A stretch of DNA of 32,788 nt from assembly GCA_002311855.1 (NCBI GenBank), contig DCAB01000002.1:42733-75520 (forward strand). Direction: 5' to 3'. Of this stretch, positions 15,184 to 23,690 are shown one piece after another. The DNA is from Candidatus Dadabacteria bacterium UBA1144. GTDB lineage: Bacteria; Desulfobacterota_D; UBA1144. The notes beneath the pieces are model-generated. The model did no database searches, was not told where the DNA came from, and was given only the letters and a program-made list of their open reading frames with translations. The translations under genes and the position numbers were made by a program. Position 1 is the stretch's first letter; each line of letters starts with the position of its first letter.

Positions 15184-16170
15184 AAACTCGGCAATTTGAA
15201 CGGCATTCAAAGCTGCCCCTTTTCTTATTTGGTCTCCTACAACCCACAAAGCAATTCCATTTTTTACCGTAAAATCATCTCTAATTCTGCCAACAATACA
15301 ATCGTCACTATTTGTTGCGTCTATTGGTGTTGGGTAAGTATTATTTTTTGATGAATTCATTACTTTTAAACCAGGAAATTTTTTGAGGGCTTTTATGATA
15401 TTTTCCATAGCCACATTGTTATTAAATTCAATATTCAAGCTAATACTATGAGATCTGAGTACCGGGACCCTCACCGTTGTAGCGGTAAAGTTAATTTTAT
15501 TATCCACAAGTATTTTTCTGGATTCATTATGAAGCTTCATTTCTTCTTCTGAATATAGATTCGAAGTAATATTGCCAATTTTGGGAATGACATTAAAAGC
15601 AATCTCTTTTTCAAAAACTATGTTTTTAAATTTCTTTCCTTTTTTTAATGAATATTCAATGTTTTCTATAAGCTCCCTAATTCCTCTGGCTCCTGCACCT
15701 GATACGGACTGAAAACTCGTTGCCACTACTCTTTTAATTGGTGACAAATTGAGAAGAGGCTTAATGGCCATTAACGAAATCACAGTCGTACAATTTGGAT
15801 TGGCTATTATATTTTTGCCCATCTTTTCAATATCTTTAGAATTTATTTCGGGGATTATTAATGGGACCTCGGGGTCCATTCTAAAAGCAGAACTGTTGTC
15901 AATAACTACAGCCCCACTTGATGTTGCTATATGGGCAAATTTCTTACTAATATCTGAACCAGCAGAAAAAAATATCAAATCAAAATTTTTCAGAGATTCT
16001 TTTTTGAGTTCTTGTATTCTGATTTTTCTTTTTTTGAAAGATAGATATTTACCTGCGGATCTTTTAGATCCGAACAATGACAAGGATGAAACTTTAAATT
16101 TTCTCTCTTCTAGAATCTTAATTATCTCAGCCCCAACAGCACCACTAGCCCCTACTATACCAATTCTCAT
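15178..16170 (-). CDS. asd: Aspartate-semialdehyde dehydrogenase
   Basis: Asd reduces aspartyl phosphate to aspartate semialdehyde for Lys, Thr, Met and cell-wall DAP. The 330-residue protein begins MRIGIVGASGAVGAEI (NADP-binding GxxGxxG), has SAGSDISKK, the active-site ANPNCTT with Cys127, SFQSVSGAGARGIREL, the acid/base region TTVRVPVLRSHS, and a C-terminal VVGDQIRKGAALNAVQIAE. The length fits the family. Its ATG overlaps the rpiB-like stop by 4 bases, and dapA follows. Confidence 0.96.
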   Translation of the reverse strand: MRIGIVGASGAVGAEIIKILEERKFKVSSLSLFGSKRSAGKYLSFKKRKIRIQELKKESLKNFDLIFFSAGSDISKKFAHIATSSGAVVIDNSSAFRMDPEVPLIIPEINSKDIEKMGKNIIANPNCTTVISLMAIKPLLNLSPIKRVVATSFQSVSGAGARGIRELIENIEYSLKKGKKFKNIVFEKEIAFNVIPKIGNITSNLYSEEEMKLHNESRKILVDNKINFTATTVRVPVLRSHSISLNIEFNNNVAMENIIKALKKFPGLKVMNSSKNNTYPTPIDATNSDDCIVGRIRDDFTVKNGIALWVVGDQIRKGAALNAVQIAEFL

Positions 16171-16610
16171 GATTCAATCTCTCCAATGCTCTGAATGTTT
16201 TTCAATTCGGAAGTATCGACTCCCGTATTAATCCAACTTAGAATTATCTCTTCGACATCTTCTTCTTTAACGGACATCATGCCCATTGTTAGAATATTTG
16301 CATCGTTCCATTTTCTTGCTGCTATTGCGATTTCTTTATTGTTGCATAAAGCTGCTCTAATTCCTTTGAACTTGTTAGCGACTATAGAAACGCCAGTTCC
16401 AGTAGCGCAAAAAATTATTCCATAATCAGACACACCATTTTGTACGTCTTGTGCTACATTCTTTGCTATTTCGACCCAATTTGATTTCCCTCCACTAATC
16501 GAACCATGGGATATGTATTTGTAGTTCGATTTATCTAGAAATTCTTTTGCTTTTATTACTGATGCAGAAACAGCATCGGACCCAATGGAGAAAGAAATAT
16601 CTTTTTTCAT
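16167..16610 (-). CDS. RpiB/LacA/LacB-family sugar-phosphate isomerase (divergent)
   Basis: This 147-residue protein has the RpiB fold signatures: SIGSDAVSA at the N-terminus, a phosphate loop with catalytic-type Cys68 in FCATGTGVSIVANKFKGIRA, and RKWNDANILTMG. RpiB interconverts ribose-5- and ribulose-5-phosphate. Two residues differ from classical RpiB: the usual SDHAG reads SDAVS, and the usual REHND reads RKWND, so both active-site histidines are missing (Ala and Trp instead). It heads the run with asd and dapA. A TATATT box 5 bases before the ATG (16621-16616) suggests a leaderless start. It may be a true RpiB variant or an isomerase for another sugar phosphate. Confidence 0.8.
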   Translation of the reverse strand: MKKDISFSIGSDAVSASVIKAKEFLDKSNYKYISHGSISGGKSNWVEIAKNVAQDVQNGVSDYGIIFCATGTGVSIVANKFKGIRAALCNNKEIAIAARKWNDANILTMGMMSVKEEDVEEIILSWINTGVDTSELKNIQSIGEIES

Positions 16611-16615
16611 AATCG

Positions 16616-16621
16616 AATATA
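16616..16621 (-). promoter_or_regulatory. -10-like box before rpiB-like gene
   Basis: TATATT on the minus strand with 5 bases to the ATG, in the 50-base divergent gap to suhB. The surroundings are nearly all A/T, and no -35 stands out. Confidence 0.25.
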
Positions 16622-16660
16622 TATTTAATAATACTTTAAAAATAATTTAATAGGAATGAA

Positions 16661-17455
16661 ATGACTGTATCAAGAAGAGCGTTTCACGATGTTTTGAAAA
16701 AATCTTGTTTTCAAGCAGGTGAGGTAATACTCAAAAATTTTGGTAAGAAGAAGAAAATACAATCTAAGGGTATTAATGATTGGGTTACCGAAATTGATTT
16801 CAAGGCTGAGAATGTGATTATAAAATGCATTAAAAAGCACTTCCCAGAATCTTCTTTTTTGGCGGAGGAATCGGGGAATTCCGAAAGACGATCAGAATTA
16901 CATTGGATAATTGATCCTATCGATGGAACAAATAATTATATTCATAATCATCCTTTCTTCTCTGTATCGATTGCCTTAAGCATCGACGGAGTGATATCTT
17001 ATTCCGCTGTATTTGATCCATTAAGAAAAGAGTTTTTTTTTGCAGCAAAGGGTAGGGGCTCATTTTTAAATAAAAAGAAGATTGTTGTTAGCAATATTAA
17101 GAAACTCTCAGAGTCATTATTATGTACTGGGTTTATAACGTCTAACAAAAAATATACTGAGATGAATATGAGAAATTTTAAAAAATTAATCTATTATTGC
17201 CAATCCATAAGAAGAGATGGATCTGCAGCTCTAGATTTAGCTTATGTCGCATCTGGACGTCTTGATGCTTTTTGGGTTTTGGGTCTTAATCCTTGGGATA
17301 CGGCAGCTGGAGTTTTACTCGTTAAAGAAGCAGGTGGAATAGTAACAAAAGCGAATGGAAAAAATTACAGCATCTATGATAAGAGCCTGTTGGCATCTAA
17401 TCAATTTCTACACAAAGAACTTATAAGAAATCTAAAACAAAATTCAAATTTATAG
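16661..17455 (+). CDS. suhB: Inositol-1-monophosphatase family protein (SuhB-like)
   Basis: Mg-dependent, Li-sensitive-type sugar/inositol phosphatase fold of 264 residues. Metal-site motifs: DWVTEIDFKAE (~40-50), LAEESG (~66-71), DPIDGTNNYIHNHPFF (~87-102) and the second signature WDTAAGVLLVKEAGG (~206-220). The start has a modest AGGA 5 bases before the ATG. In proteobacteria SuhB also acts in rRNA transcription antitermination; here that role is only a possibility. An alternative would be another member such as a histidinol- or PAP-phosphatase. Its stop overlaps the convergent uvrA tail by 6 bases. Confidence 0.86.
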   Translation: MTVSRRAFHDVLKKSCFQAGEVILKNFGKKKKIQSKGINDWVTEIDFKAENVIIKCIKKHFPESSFLAEESGNSERRSELHWIIDPIDGTNNYIHNHPFFSVSIALSIDGVISYSAVFDPLRKEFFFAAKGRGSFLNKKKIVVSNIKKLSESLLCTGFITSNKKYTEMNMRNFKKLIYYCQSIRRDGSAALDLAYVASGRLDAFWVLGLNPWDTAAGVLLVKEAGGIVTKANGKNYSIYDKSLLASNQFLHKELIRNLKQNSNL

Positions 17456-20167
17456 ATTTAAATAGTTACCAATTATTGATGATTTACTCTTTTTGATCTC
17501 TTCCGGTGTACCTGTAGCGAGAATTCTACCTCCGTTTTTTCCTCCTCCAGGACCCATATCGATTATATAATCAGCTGTTTTTATTAGTTCTATATTGTGC
17601 TCGATTATAATGATGGAATTCTTTCTTTCCATGATTAGTTCAAAAGTATTTAATAGATTCCTAAGATCATCTACATGCAAACCGATTGATGGCTCATCAA
17701 GAATATAAAGAACCCCACTCGAGTTCTTTGCTAACAGACATTTAGCCATCTTAATTCTCTGTGATTCTCCACCAGAAAGAGTACTGGAGGATTGTCCAAG
17801 TCTTAGATATCCTAGACCAACTGAAATAAGTATATCAAGTCTATCAATTATTTTTTTATTGTTTTCAAAAAATCTTTTGGCTTCTGCAATCGTGAGGTTT
17901 AATATATTATCTATATTTTTTTCTTTGTATTTAATACCCAATACATTGTCTTTAAATTTTTTACCATTGCAACTATCGCAGTCTACTTCTAAGTCAGAGA
18001 GAAATTGCATTTCGATTCTTTTTTTGCCCACTCCTTTACATTCATCACAACGACCACCATCAGTGTTAAATGAAAAATCTCCAGGTCGAAGGTTTAGTTT
18101 TTTTGCATCTGGAGATTTGGACATAATCATTCTGATTTCATCATAAATTTTCATGTAACTGGCAGGATTTGACCTACTACTTGTTCCAATTGGCTCTTGG
18201 GTTATCATGATAATCTCGTTTAAGTTTTCCAGGCCTGAAATGGAAGAAATATTGCCAGGATTTTCATATGATTGACCAAATTCCCTGATGGCATTTCCGT
18301 AAAGACAATCTTTAATTAAAGTACTTTTCCCGGATCCTGACACACCCGTTATATAAGTTATACAATTCAGTAGTATCTCGAAAGTAACTTTCTGTAAATT
18401 ATGTTTTGATGCACCTTGTATTTTTAACTTTTGAGAAGATGATCTTCTCTTTTGGGGAACATGAATGTTTAAATCGCCAGTAAGATATTTACTTGTTATT
18501 GAATTTATATTCTTTTTTAGATTTTTCGTAGCCCCACAATATATTAATTGCCCACCATTCTCTCCCGATTTTGGACCTAGCTCTATTATCCAATCAGATT
18601 TGGCAATAATGTCCAAATCATGTTCTATTACAATTATGGTATTATCCAGATCCCGTAGGTCTTGAATTGTTTTAAATAATCTCTCAATATCTCTTGGATG
18701 AAGACCAATTGAAGGTTCATCAAGAACATATAAAGTGTCAGTTAATCGAGATCCTAATTGTTGAGCGAGATTAACACGCTGCGCCTCTCCTCCCGATAAT
18801 GTTCTTGTTAACCTTGCTAGTGTTAGATATTCTAGCCCAACCTCTACTAGATAATTTAGTCTAGAAATGGATTGTTTGATTGGTTCGTCAATAATCTCTA
18901 GGTCTCTTTTTTTAATTTTGATATTTGATAAGAATTTCAGGAGGTCACTTATGCAGAAAGAGGACAATTCTTTAATAGTTTTATCTCCAAATCTTACTTT
19001 AGAAGCCAAAGTGTTTAATCTCGATCCCTCACAATTCTTGCACTCAAAAGGAGATCTGAATTTGCTTAGCAAAACTCTTATATGCATTTTGTAAGCTTTA
19101 GCTTCTAACCTTTTGAACAATCCTTTCAAGCCCTTGTACTTGAGATCACCGTTCAAAATCAAACTAATCTTATTTTCAGGAAGTTTCTTATATGGGACGT
19201 TGATATCGATTCCCGATGTTGAGCAAAAATCGATAAATTTCCTTTTTTCATAACTTAATGATGGTCTTTGAAAAATTGATAAACAACCATCTTTGATAGA
19301 TTTTCTTTTATCAGGAACTATAAGATCTAGATCAGGAAATAAAATATTACCGAAACCTTTACATTCACTACAAGCTCCATCAGGGCTATTGAAAGAGAAC
19401 TTGTTTGGAGAAAGTCTCTTAAATTCTTTGAAACATTCAGGACAGCAAAATTCTTTTTTAAAAGTTCTAAATATAGATTGTTCTTTATTGAAAATAGATA
19501 TTGTTTTTGACAAACTAAAACCTATCTCGATAGATTCTATTATTCTAGATTGATTTTTTTTGTTGATATCTATGGTATCAATTAATGGATACGTTTCAAT
19601 TGCATTCTCTTCCATGTCTTTATCAATTAAAATAATTTCTCCTGATCTTACAATTTCAAAAATTCCGATTTTCTTCAAATCCCTATACTCGATCGCATTT
19701 TCATTAATTATGCAGATAGAGATTCTTTCATCTGCATAGTTTGCAAATAGATTTTCATAGATGTCTTGGTTTGATAAAGATCTGCATTTTTCATTGCAGT
19801 GCGGACAATATATATCTCCAACTCTACTAAAAATTATTCTTATATAATCATATATGTCCGTTGATGTTCCTACTGTAGATCTTGAATTTTTAACACTATT
19901 CCTGCCCTCAATAGATATAGATGGAGGTATTCCATCAATTGAATCTACATTTGGCTTATCAATCTTCTCTAGGAATTGCCTTGCATAAGTAGATAGAGAT
20001 TCCAAATATCTTCTTCTGCTTTCTGAATGAATTGTCTCAATCGCTAAAGAAGATTTTCCTGAACCTGACAATCCCGTGATTACACATAATTTGTACCATG
20101 GAATTTGAAGATCTATTCCTTTGAGATTATTTTGAAAAGCACCCACGACTGAGATTTTTTTTTCCAC
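17450..20167 (-). CDS. uvrA: Excinuclease ABC subunit A
   Basis: UvrA is the damage-sensing dimeric ATPase of nucleotide excision repair, working with UvrB. The 905-residue protein contains two ABC modules: Walker A GLSGSGKSS (~32-40) with signature LSGGEAQRVNLA and LYVLDEPSIGLH, and Walker A GVSGSGKST with LSGGESQRIKMA and LYILDEPSIGLH. Cysteine pairs for zinc modules are visible as CPHCNEKC, CPECFKEF...CSECKGFG, and CDECKGVG...CDSCNGKKF. It is slightly shorter than the E. coli protein (940). I read the start as GTG at 20167-20165, because the V/M-EKKISVVGAFQNNLK N-terminus matches the family and no upstream ATG fits. Divergent from glyA by 71 bases. Confidence 0.96.
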   Translation of the reverse strand: MEKKISVVGAFQNNLKGIDLQIPWYKLCVITGLSGSGKSSLAIETIHSESRRRYLESLSTYARQFLEKIDKPNVDSIDGIPPSISIEGRNSVKNSRSTVGTSTDIYDYIRIIFSRVGDIYCPHCNEKCRSLSNQDIYENLFANYADERISICIINENAIEYRDLKKIGIFEIVRSGEIILIDKDMEENAIETYPLIDTIDINKKNQSRIIESIEIGFSLSKTISIFNKEQSIFRTFKKEFCCPECFKEFKRLSPNKFSFNSPDGACSECKGFGNILFPDLDLIVPDKRKSIKDGCLSIFQRPSLSYEKRKFIDFCSTSGIDINVPYKKLPENKISLILNGDLKYKGLKGLFKRLEAKAYKMHIRVLLSKFRSPFECKNCEGSRLNTLASKVRFGDKTIKELSSFCISDLLKFLSNIKIKKRDLEIIDEPIKQSISRLNYLVEVGLEYLTLARLTRTLSGGEAQRVNLAQQLGSRLTDTLYVLDEPSIGLHPRDIERLFKTIQDLRDLDNTIIVIEHDLDIIAKSDWIIELGPKSGENGGQLIYCGATKNLKKNINSITSKYLTGDLNIHVPQKRRSSSQKLKIQGASKHNLQKVTFEILLNCITYITGVSGSGKSTLIKDCLYGNAIREFGQSYENPGNISSISGLENLNEIIMITQEPIGTSSRSNPASYMKIYDEIRMIMSKSPDAKKLNLRPGDFSFNTDGGRCDECKGVGKKRIEMQFLSDLEVDCDSCNGKKFKDNVLGIKYKEKNIDNILNLTIAEAKRFFENNKKIIDRLDILISVGLGYLRLGQSSSTLSGGESQRIKMAKCLLAKNSSGVLYILDEPSIGLHVDDLRNLLNTFELIMERKNSIIIIEHNIELIKTADYIIDMGPGGGKNGGRILATGTPEEIKKSKSSIIGNYLNL

Positions 20168-20238
20168 TAATTAATATTAACTATAATTTTCATTTTCCTT
20201 GAATTTTTTTCCAATTTGAGTAATGTAAATCCTATCTA

Positions 20239-21483
20239 ATGAGCCTATGTAAAATTCAAGATTCAGAAATCTACAATGTAATAAGAAATGAAATTGAGAG
20301 GCAAGAATTCGAGCTCCAGATGATTGCTTCAGAAAACTATGCTAGTCAAGCCGTAATGGAAGTTATGGGGTCTGTTCTAACTAATAAATATGCTGAAGGT
20401 TATCCTGGGAAAAGATATTACGGAGGATGTCAATTCTATGATGTTGTAGAAGAACTAGCAATAGAAAGAGCAAAATTATTATTTGGTGCTGATGCCGTCA
20501 ATGTTCAGTCTCATTCAGGAGCTCAGGCTAATATGGCGGTCTTTCTTGGTTTTCTAAAACCTGGGGATACTGTTTTAGGAATGGCTCTTGATCACGGAGG
20601 ACATTTAACCCATGGTTCAAAAGTCAATTTCTCTGGAAGAATTTATAATTCTGTTGCTTATGGTGTAAAAAAAGATACATTCCTGATAGATTACGAACAA
20701 ATTGAAGAACTAGCACTAAAACATAAACCAAAATTAATTATAGCAGGTTGGAGTGCTTATCCTAGAGATTTAGACTTCAAAAGATTTAAAAAGATTGCTA
20801 CAAAATCTAATTCGTTATTGTTGGCGGACATAGCTCATCCATCTGGTCTTATCGCAGCCGGATTGTATTCAAATCCTATTCCGTATTGTGATTTTGTAAC
20901 AACGACTACTCACAAGACATTAAGAGGACCAAGAGGTGGAATGATTATGATGAAAGAAGAACATGCAAAAATCATAAATAGTAGGGTATTTCCAGGAACC
21001 CAAGGTGGCCCTTTGATGAACATGATTGCGGCAAAAGCTGTGGCTTTCAAAGAAGCTTTAGAGGATTCATTCAAAGATTACCAGAAACAAGTATTAATTA
21101 ATTCTAGATTATTGGCAGATATTTTGATAAAGAACGAATTTCAGTGTATTACAGGTGGCACGGATACCCATTTAGTGTTGCTGGATTTAAGGGAGTCTGG
21201 ATTGACGGGCAAAGAAGCTGAGGAAGCACTTTCTGAGGCTGGAATTACTACAAACAAAAATGCTATCCCCTTTGATTCTCAGCCCCCAACTATTGCTTCT
21301 GGTATCAGAATAGGAACTCCTGGAATTACAACTAGAGGTATGAAAGAAGATGAAATAAATCAAATAGCGAATCTAATTACCAAAGTTCTAAAAAATCATA
21401 AAAATAACAATGTATTAAAATCCTGCAAAAAAGAAGTTAACGATCTTTGTTCTAGATTCCCTATTTATTCTTATTTACTTTAA
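20239..21483 (+). CDS. glyA: Serine hydroxymethyltransferase
   Basis: GlyA is a PLP enzyme converting serine and THF to glycine and methylene-THF, the source of one-carbon units for purN and thymidylate. The 414-residue protein has IASENYAS, the YPGKRYYGGC block, NVQSHSGAQANMAV, ADIAHPSGLIAAG, the PLP-lysine motif TTTTHKTLRGPRGG (Lys226) and PGTQGGPLM. nrdR follows after 49 bases, a neighbourhood (glyA-nrdR) seen in many bacteria. A weak TTGAAT/TAATGT pair lies at 20199-20226; no Shine-Dalgarno sequence precedes the ATG. Confidence 0.97.
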   Translation: MSLCKIQDSEIYNVIRNEIERQEFELQMIASENYASQAVMEVMGSVLTNKYAEGYPGKRYYGGCQFYDVVEELAIERAKLLFGADAVNVQSHSGAQANMAVFLGFLKPGDTVLGMALDHGGHLTHGSKVNFSGRIYNSVAYGVKKDTFLIDYEQIEELALKHKPKLIIAGWSAYPRDLDFKRFKKIATKSNSLLLADIAHPSGLIAAGLYSNPIPYCDFVTTTTHKTLRGPRGGMIMMKEEHAKIINSRVFPGTQGGPLMNMIAAKAVAFKEALEDSFKDYQKQVLINSRLLADILIKNEFQCITGGTDTHLVLLDLRESGLTGKEAEEALSEAGITTNKNAIPFDSQPPTIASGIRIGTPGITTRGMKEDEINQIANLITKVLKNHKNNNVLKSCKKEVNDLCSRFPIYSYLL

Positions 21484-21520
21484 CAACTTAGTCTTATAGG
21501 CTTTGACGATAAATTTATGA

Positions 21521-21526
21521 TAATAT
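21521..21526 (+). promoter_or_regulatory. -10-like box before nrdR
   Basis: TAATAT with 6 bases to the nrdR ATG, in the 49-base glyA-nrdR gap. No convincing -35 at standard spacing (a TTGACG at 21503 is too close). Listed because it repeats the leaderless layout. Confidence 0.25.
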
Positions 21527-21532
21527 CTTTTT

Positions 21533-21997
21533 ATGTTTTGTGACAGACCTGATTGCAACAATATAGAAGGTTCTAGAGTAATTGATTCAAGACCAGGGGC
21601 TGATTCCAAATCAATTAGAAGACGCAGGGAATGCATTAGTTGTGGGAGAAGATTCACAACGTATGAAAGAGTTGAAGAATATGAATTAGTAGTTATTAAA
21701 AAAGATGGTGCAACCCAGAAATATGATAAGACTAAGATTATTAACGGAATGCTCAGAGCATGTGAAAAAAGACCTGTTAGTATAAAACAACTAGAAAATG
21801 TTGTTTTTTTAATAGAGAAAGAATTAATAGAGGCTGGAAGTAGAGAAATTAGATCTAGTCAGATAGGTGAACTTGTCATTAAACATCTTCATAAAATTGA
21901 CGAGGTCGCTTATATTAGATTTGCGTCAGTTTATAGATCTTTTGATGATTTATCTGAATTCTTGGACGAGTTAAACAAACTCGTAAAAAAAGATTAA
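21533..21997 (+). CDS. nrdR: Transcriptional repressor NrdR
   Basis: NrdR represses ribonucleotide reductase genes and senses ATP/dATP through an ATP-cone. The 154-residue protein has an N-terminal zinc ribbon, SRPGADSKSIRRRRECISCGRRFTTYE linking to the ATP-cone (~49-139), with VVIKKDGATQKYD and a VAYIRFASVYRSF ending. The first knuckle is unusual: cysteines at 3 and 8 (CDRPDC, C-x4-C) instead of the normal C-x2-C, while the second is standard (Cys34, Cys37). nrd genes are not in the window. tatD starts 5 bases after its stop. Confidence 0.94.
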   Translation: MFCDRPDCNNIEGSRVIDSRPGADSKSIRRRRECISCGRRFTTYERVEEYELVVIKKDGATQKYDKTKIINGMLRACEKRPVSIKQLENVVFLIEKELIEAGSREIRSSQIGELVIKHLHKIDEVAYIRFASVYRSFDDLSEFLDELNKLVKKD

Positions 21998-22002
21998 GCA
22001 AA

Positions 22003-22755
22003 ATGTTAATCGATACCCACGCACATCTAAATAGCTTTGAAGATTTAAAGAGTGTGTTAAATGATTCTTCCGAGTTTAAAGTAAGAGAAATTATATCTAT
22101 TTCGACGGATCTTATATCGTCTGAGAGGAACATAGAAATAGCGAATGCTTTCGAAAATGTCTTTTCCTGTGTTGGAATACATCCTTGTGATATTGAAAGA
22201 TTCAAACTAGAGGACTTAGATAGAATCGAACAATTGGGTGGAAACCAAAAAAACAAAGCGATTGGAGAAATTGGCTTAGATTTTTTTTATAACAAAGACA
22301 ATGCCGTACAACAATTAAATTTCTTCGATTCCCAAATAGAAATTGCTGAAAAACTTCATGTCCCATTTGTTATACATTCAAGAGAATCTTATAAAGAATT
22401 AATAGACTTTCTAAGAGGCAGAAAGCCAAGAACTGAATATGTGGTTCATTGCTATACGGGAGACAAAGAGATAGCAAAAAGTCTTCTAAATATGGGTTCT
22501 TATATTTCGTTTACAGGAATAATAACTTTTAAGAAGTCAGATGAATTACGAGAAGTCGTTGATTATATTCCTCAAGATAGGATAATGGTAGAAACTGATT
22601 CTCCATATTTGTCTCCCGAACCCGAAAGAGGAAAAAAGAATTTTCCGAAAAATTTAATTTATATAGTTAAGTGTGTATCCCAAATTAAAAAGAGAAGTTT
22701 TTTAGAAATAGCAAATCAATTAAGAGATAATTCAGTTACATTTTTTAAATTATGA
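22003..22755 (+). CDS. tatD: TatD-family metal-dependent deoxyribonuclease
   Basis: The 250-residue TIM-barrel hydrolase has the TatD metal ligands in order: LIDTHAHLN (His6, His8), AIGEIGLDFF, VIHSRES, VVHCYTG and VETDSPYLSPEP, followed by the RGKKNFP block. Relatives are 3'-5' DNA/RNA exonucleases involved in repair and DNA turnover; YcfH/YjjV-type paralogues cannot be separated by sequence alone. It is transcribed with nrdR (5-base gap) and overlaps pdxA by 4 bases (ATGA). Confidence 0.9.
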   Translation: MLIDTHAHLNSFEDLKSVLNDSSEFKVREIISISTDLISSERNIEIANAFENVFSCVGIHPCDIERFKLEDLDRIEQLGGNQKNKAIGEIGLDFFYNKDNAVQQLNFFDSQIEIAEKLHVPFVIHSRESYKELIDFLRGRKPRTEYVVHCYTGDKEIAKSLLNMGSYISFTGIITFKKSDELREVVDYIPQDRIMVETDSPYLSPEPERGKKNFPKNLIYIVKCVSQIKKRSFLEIANQLRDNSVTFFKL

Positions 22756-23690
22756 ACAAAAAACCTGTTGTAGGAATAACTATCGGAGACTTTAATGGCA
22801 TTGGTCCCGAGATTGTTATTAAATCTTTACGAAACAAAAGAATTTTAAATGTATGTGACCCTGTAATAATTTCAGACATGGAAGTAATCAATGCACTTAA
22901 GTTCCAATTCAATAAAAGAATAAAAATCCATGAAAGATCAAACAAAATTAAAATCAGCCCAGGAAAACCCACTTTATTATCAGGCGTTGCTTCGCTTGAC
23001 TATATCTATGAAGGAATAAGATTAATAAAGTTTAAACAGATAGATTGTTTAGTCACGGCTCCTATTAGTAAACATGCTATTGCAAAAGCTGGTTCGAATT
23101 TTAAAGGACATACTGATTTAATTCAAAAATCTTTCAATGTTAAGAATGTTATTATGTCTTTTTTTTCTAAAGAGATTAATGTTTCTCTCTCAACGATTCA
23201 TGTTCCCATCAAAGATATAGTAAAGAGAACCAGCAAAGCATTGATTTTGGAACAAATTATTATATTGGATAAAGAATTGAAAAGATATTTCGGTTTAAAA
23301 AATCCTAAAATAGCTATATGTGCTATCAATCCACATGCCTCTGAAGATGGTCAAATTGGTAATGATGATTTACAAATAACTTTTCCAGCTGTGCGGTTAG
23401 CAAGAAAAAAGAAGATATTGGCTTATGGACCTTTCCCCTCTGACACTTTATTCGTCTCTAAAAATCGAAAAAACTATGACATCATCCATTCGATTTATCA
23501 TGATCAGGGTCTTATTCCGTTTAAAATGTTAGCATTTGATAGTGGTGTTAATACAACTTTGAATCTGCCATTTGTTAGAACATCACCTGACCATGGAACT
23601 GCTTATGATATAGCTTGGCAAAATAAAGCAAATTCGAAAAGTATGGAAGAAGCTATTTTGTTGGCGGTAAAAATGTATCAAAAATCGTAA
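22752..23690 (+). CDS. pdxA: 4-hydroxythreonine-4-phosphate dehydrogenase
   Basis: PdxA oxidises 4-phosphohydroxy-L-threonine in the DXP-dependent vitamin B6 route, giving PLP used by GlyA and CysM. The 312-residue protein shows GITIGDFNGIGPEIV (usually GDPAGIGPE), TAPISKHAI, the metal ligand block GHTDLIQ, INPHASEDGQIG, and YHDQGLIPFKMLAFDSGVN with TSPDHGTAYDIA. The GDFN variant departs from the proteobacterial GDPA. Its tail overlaps the convergent sirtuin by 13 bases. The PdxA2/DUF1537-associated branch is an alternative, but no kinase partner is nearby. Confidence 0.93.
   Translation: MNKKPVVGITIGDFNGIGPEIVIKSLRNKRILNVCDPVIISDMEVINALKFQFNKRIKIHERSNKIKISPGKPTLLSGVASLDYIYEGIRLIKFKQIDCLVTAPISKHAIAKAGSNFKGHTDLIQKSFNVKNVIMSFFSKEINVSLSTIHVPIKDIVKRTSKALILEQIIILDKELKRYFGLKNPKIAICAINPHASEDGQIGNDDLQITFPAVRLARKKKILAYGPFPSDTLFVSKNRKNYDIIHSIYHDQGLIPFKMLAFDSGVNTTLNLPFVRTSPDHGTAYDIAWQNKANSKSMEEAILLAVKMYQKS

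Noticed and set aside
15500..15508. TTATCCACA, a perfect DnaA box
   Set aside because: It is a single copy inside asd with no companion boxes, AT-rich unwinding element or dnaA gene nearby; expected by chance in 33 kb of AT-rich DNA.
15749..16231. 160-codon plus-strand frame antisense to asd
   Set aside because: asd and rpiB-like carry unmistakable motifs in the other strand, and this frame has no recognisable domain or ribosome site.
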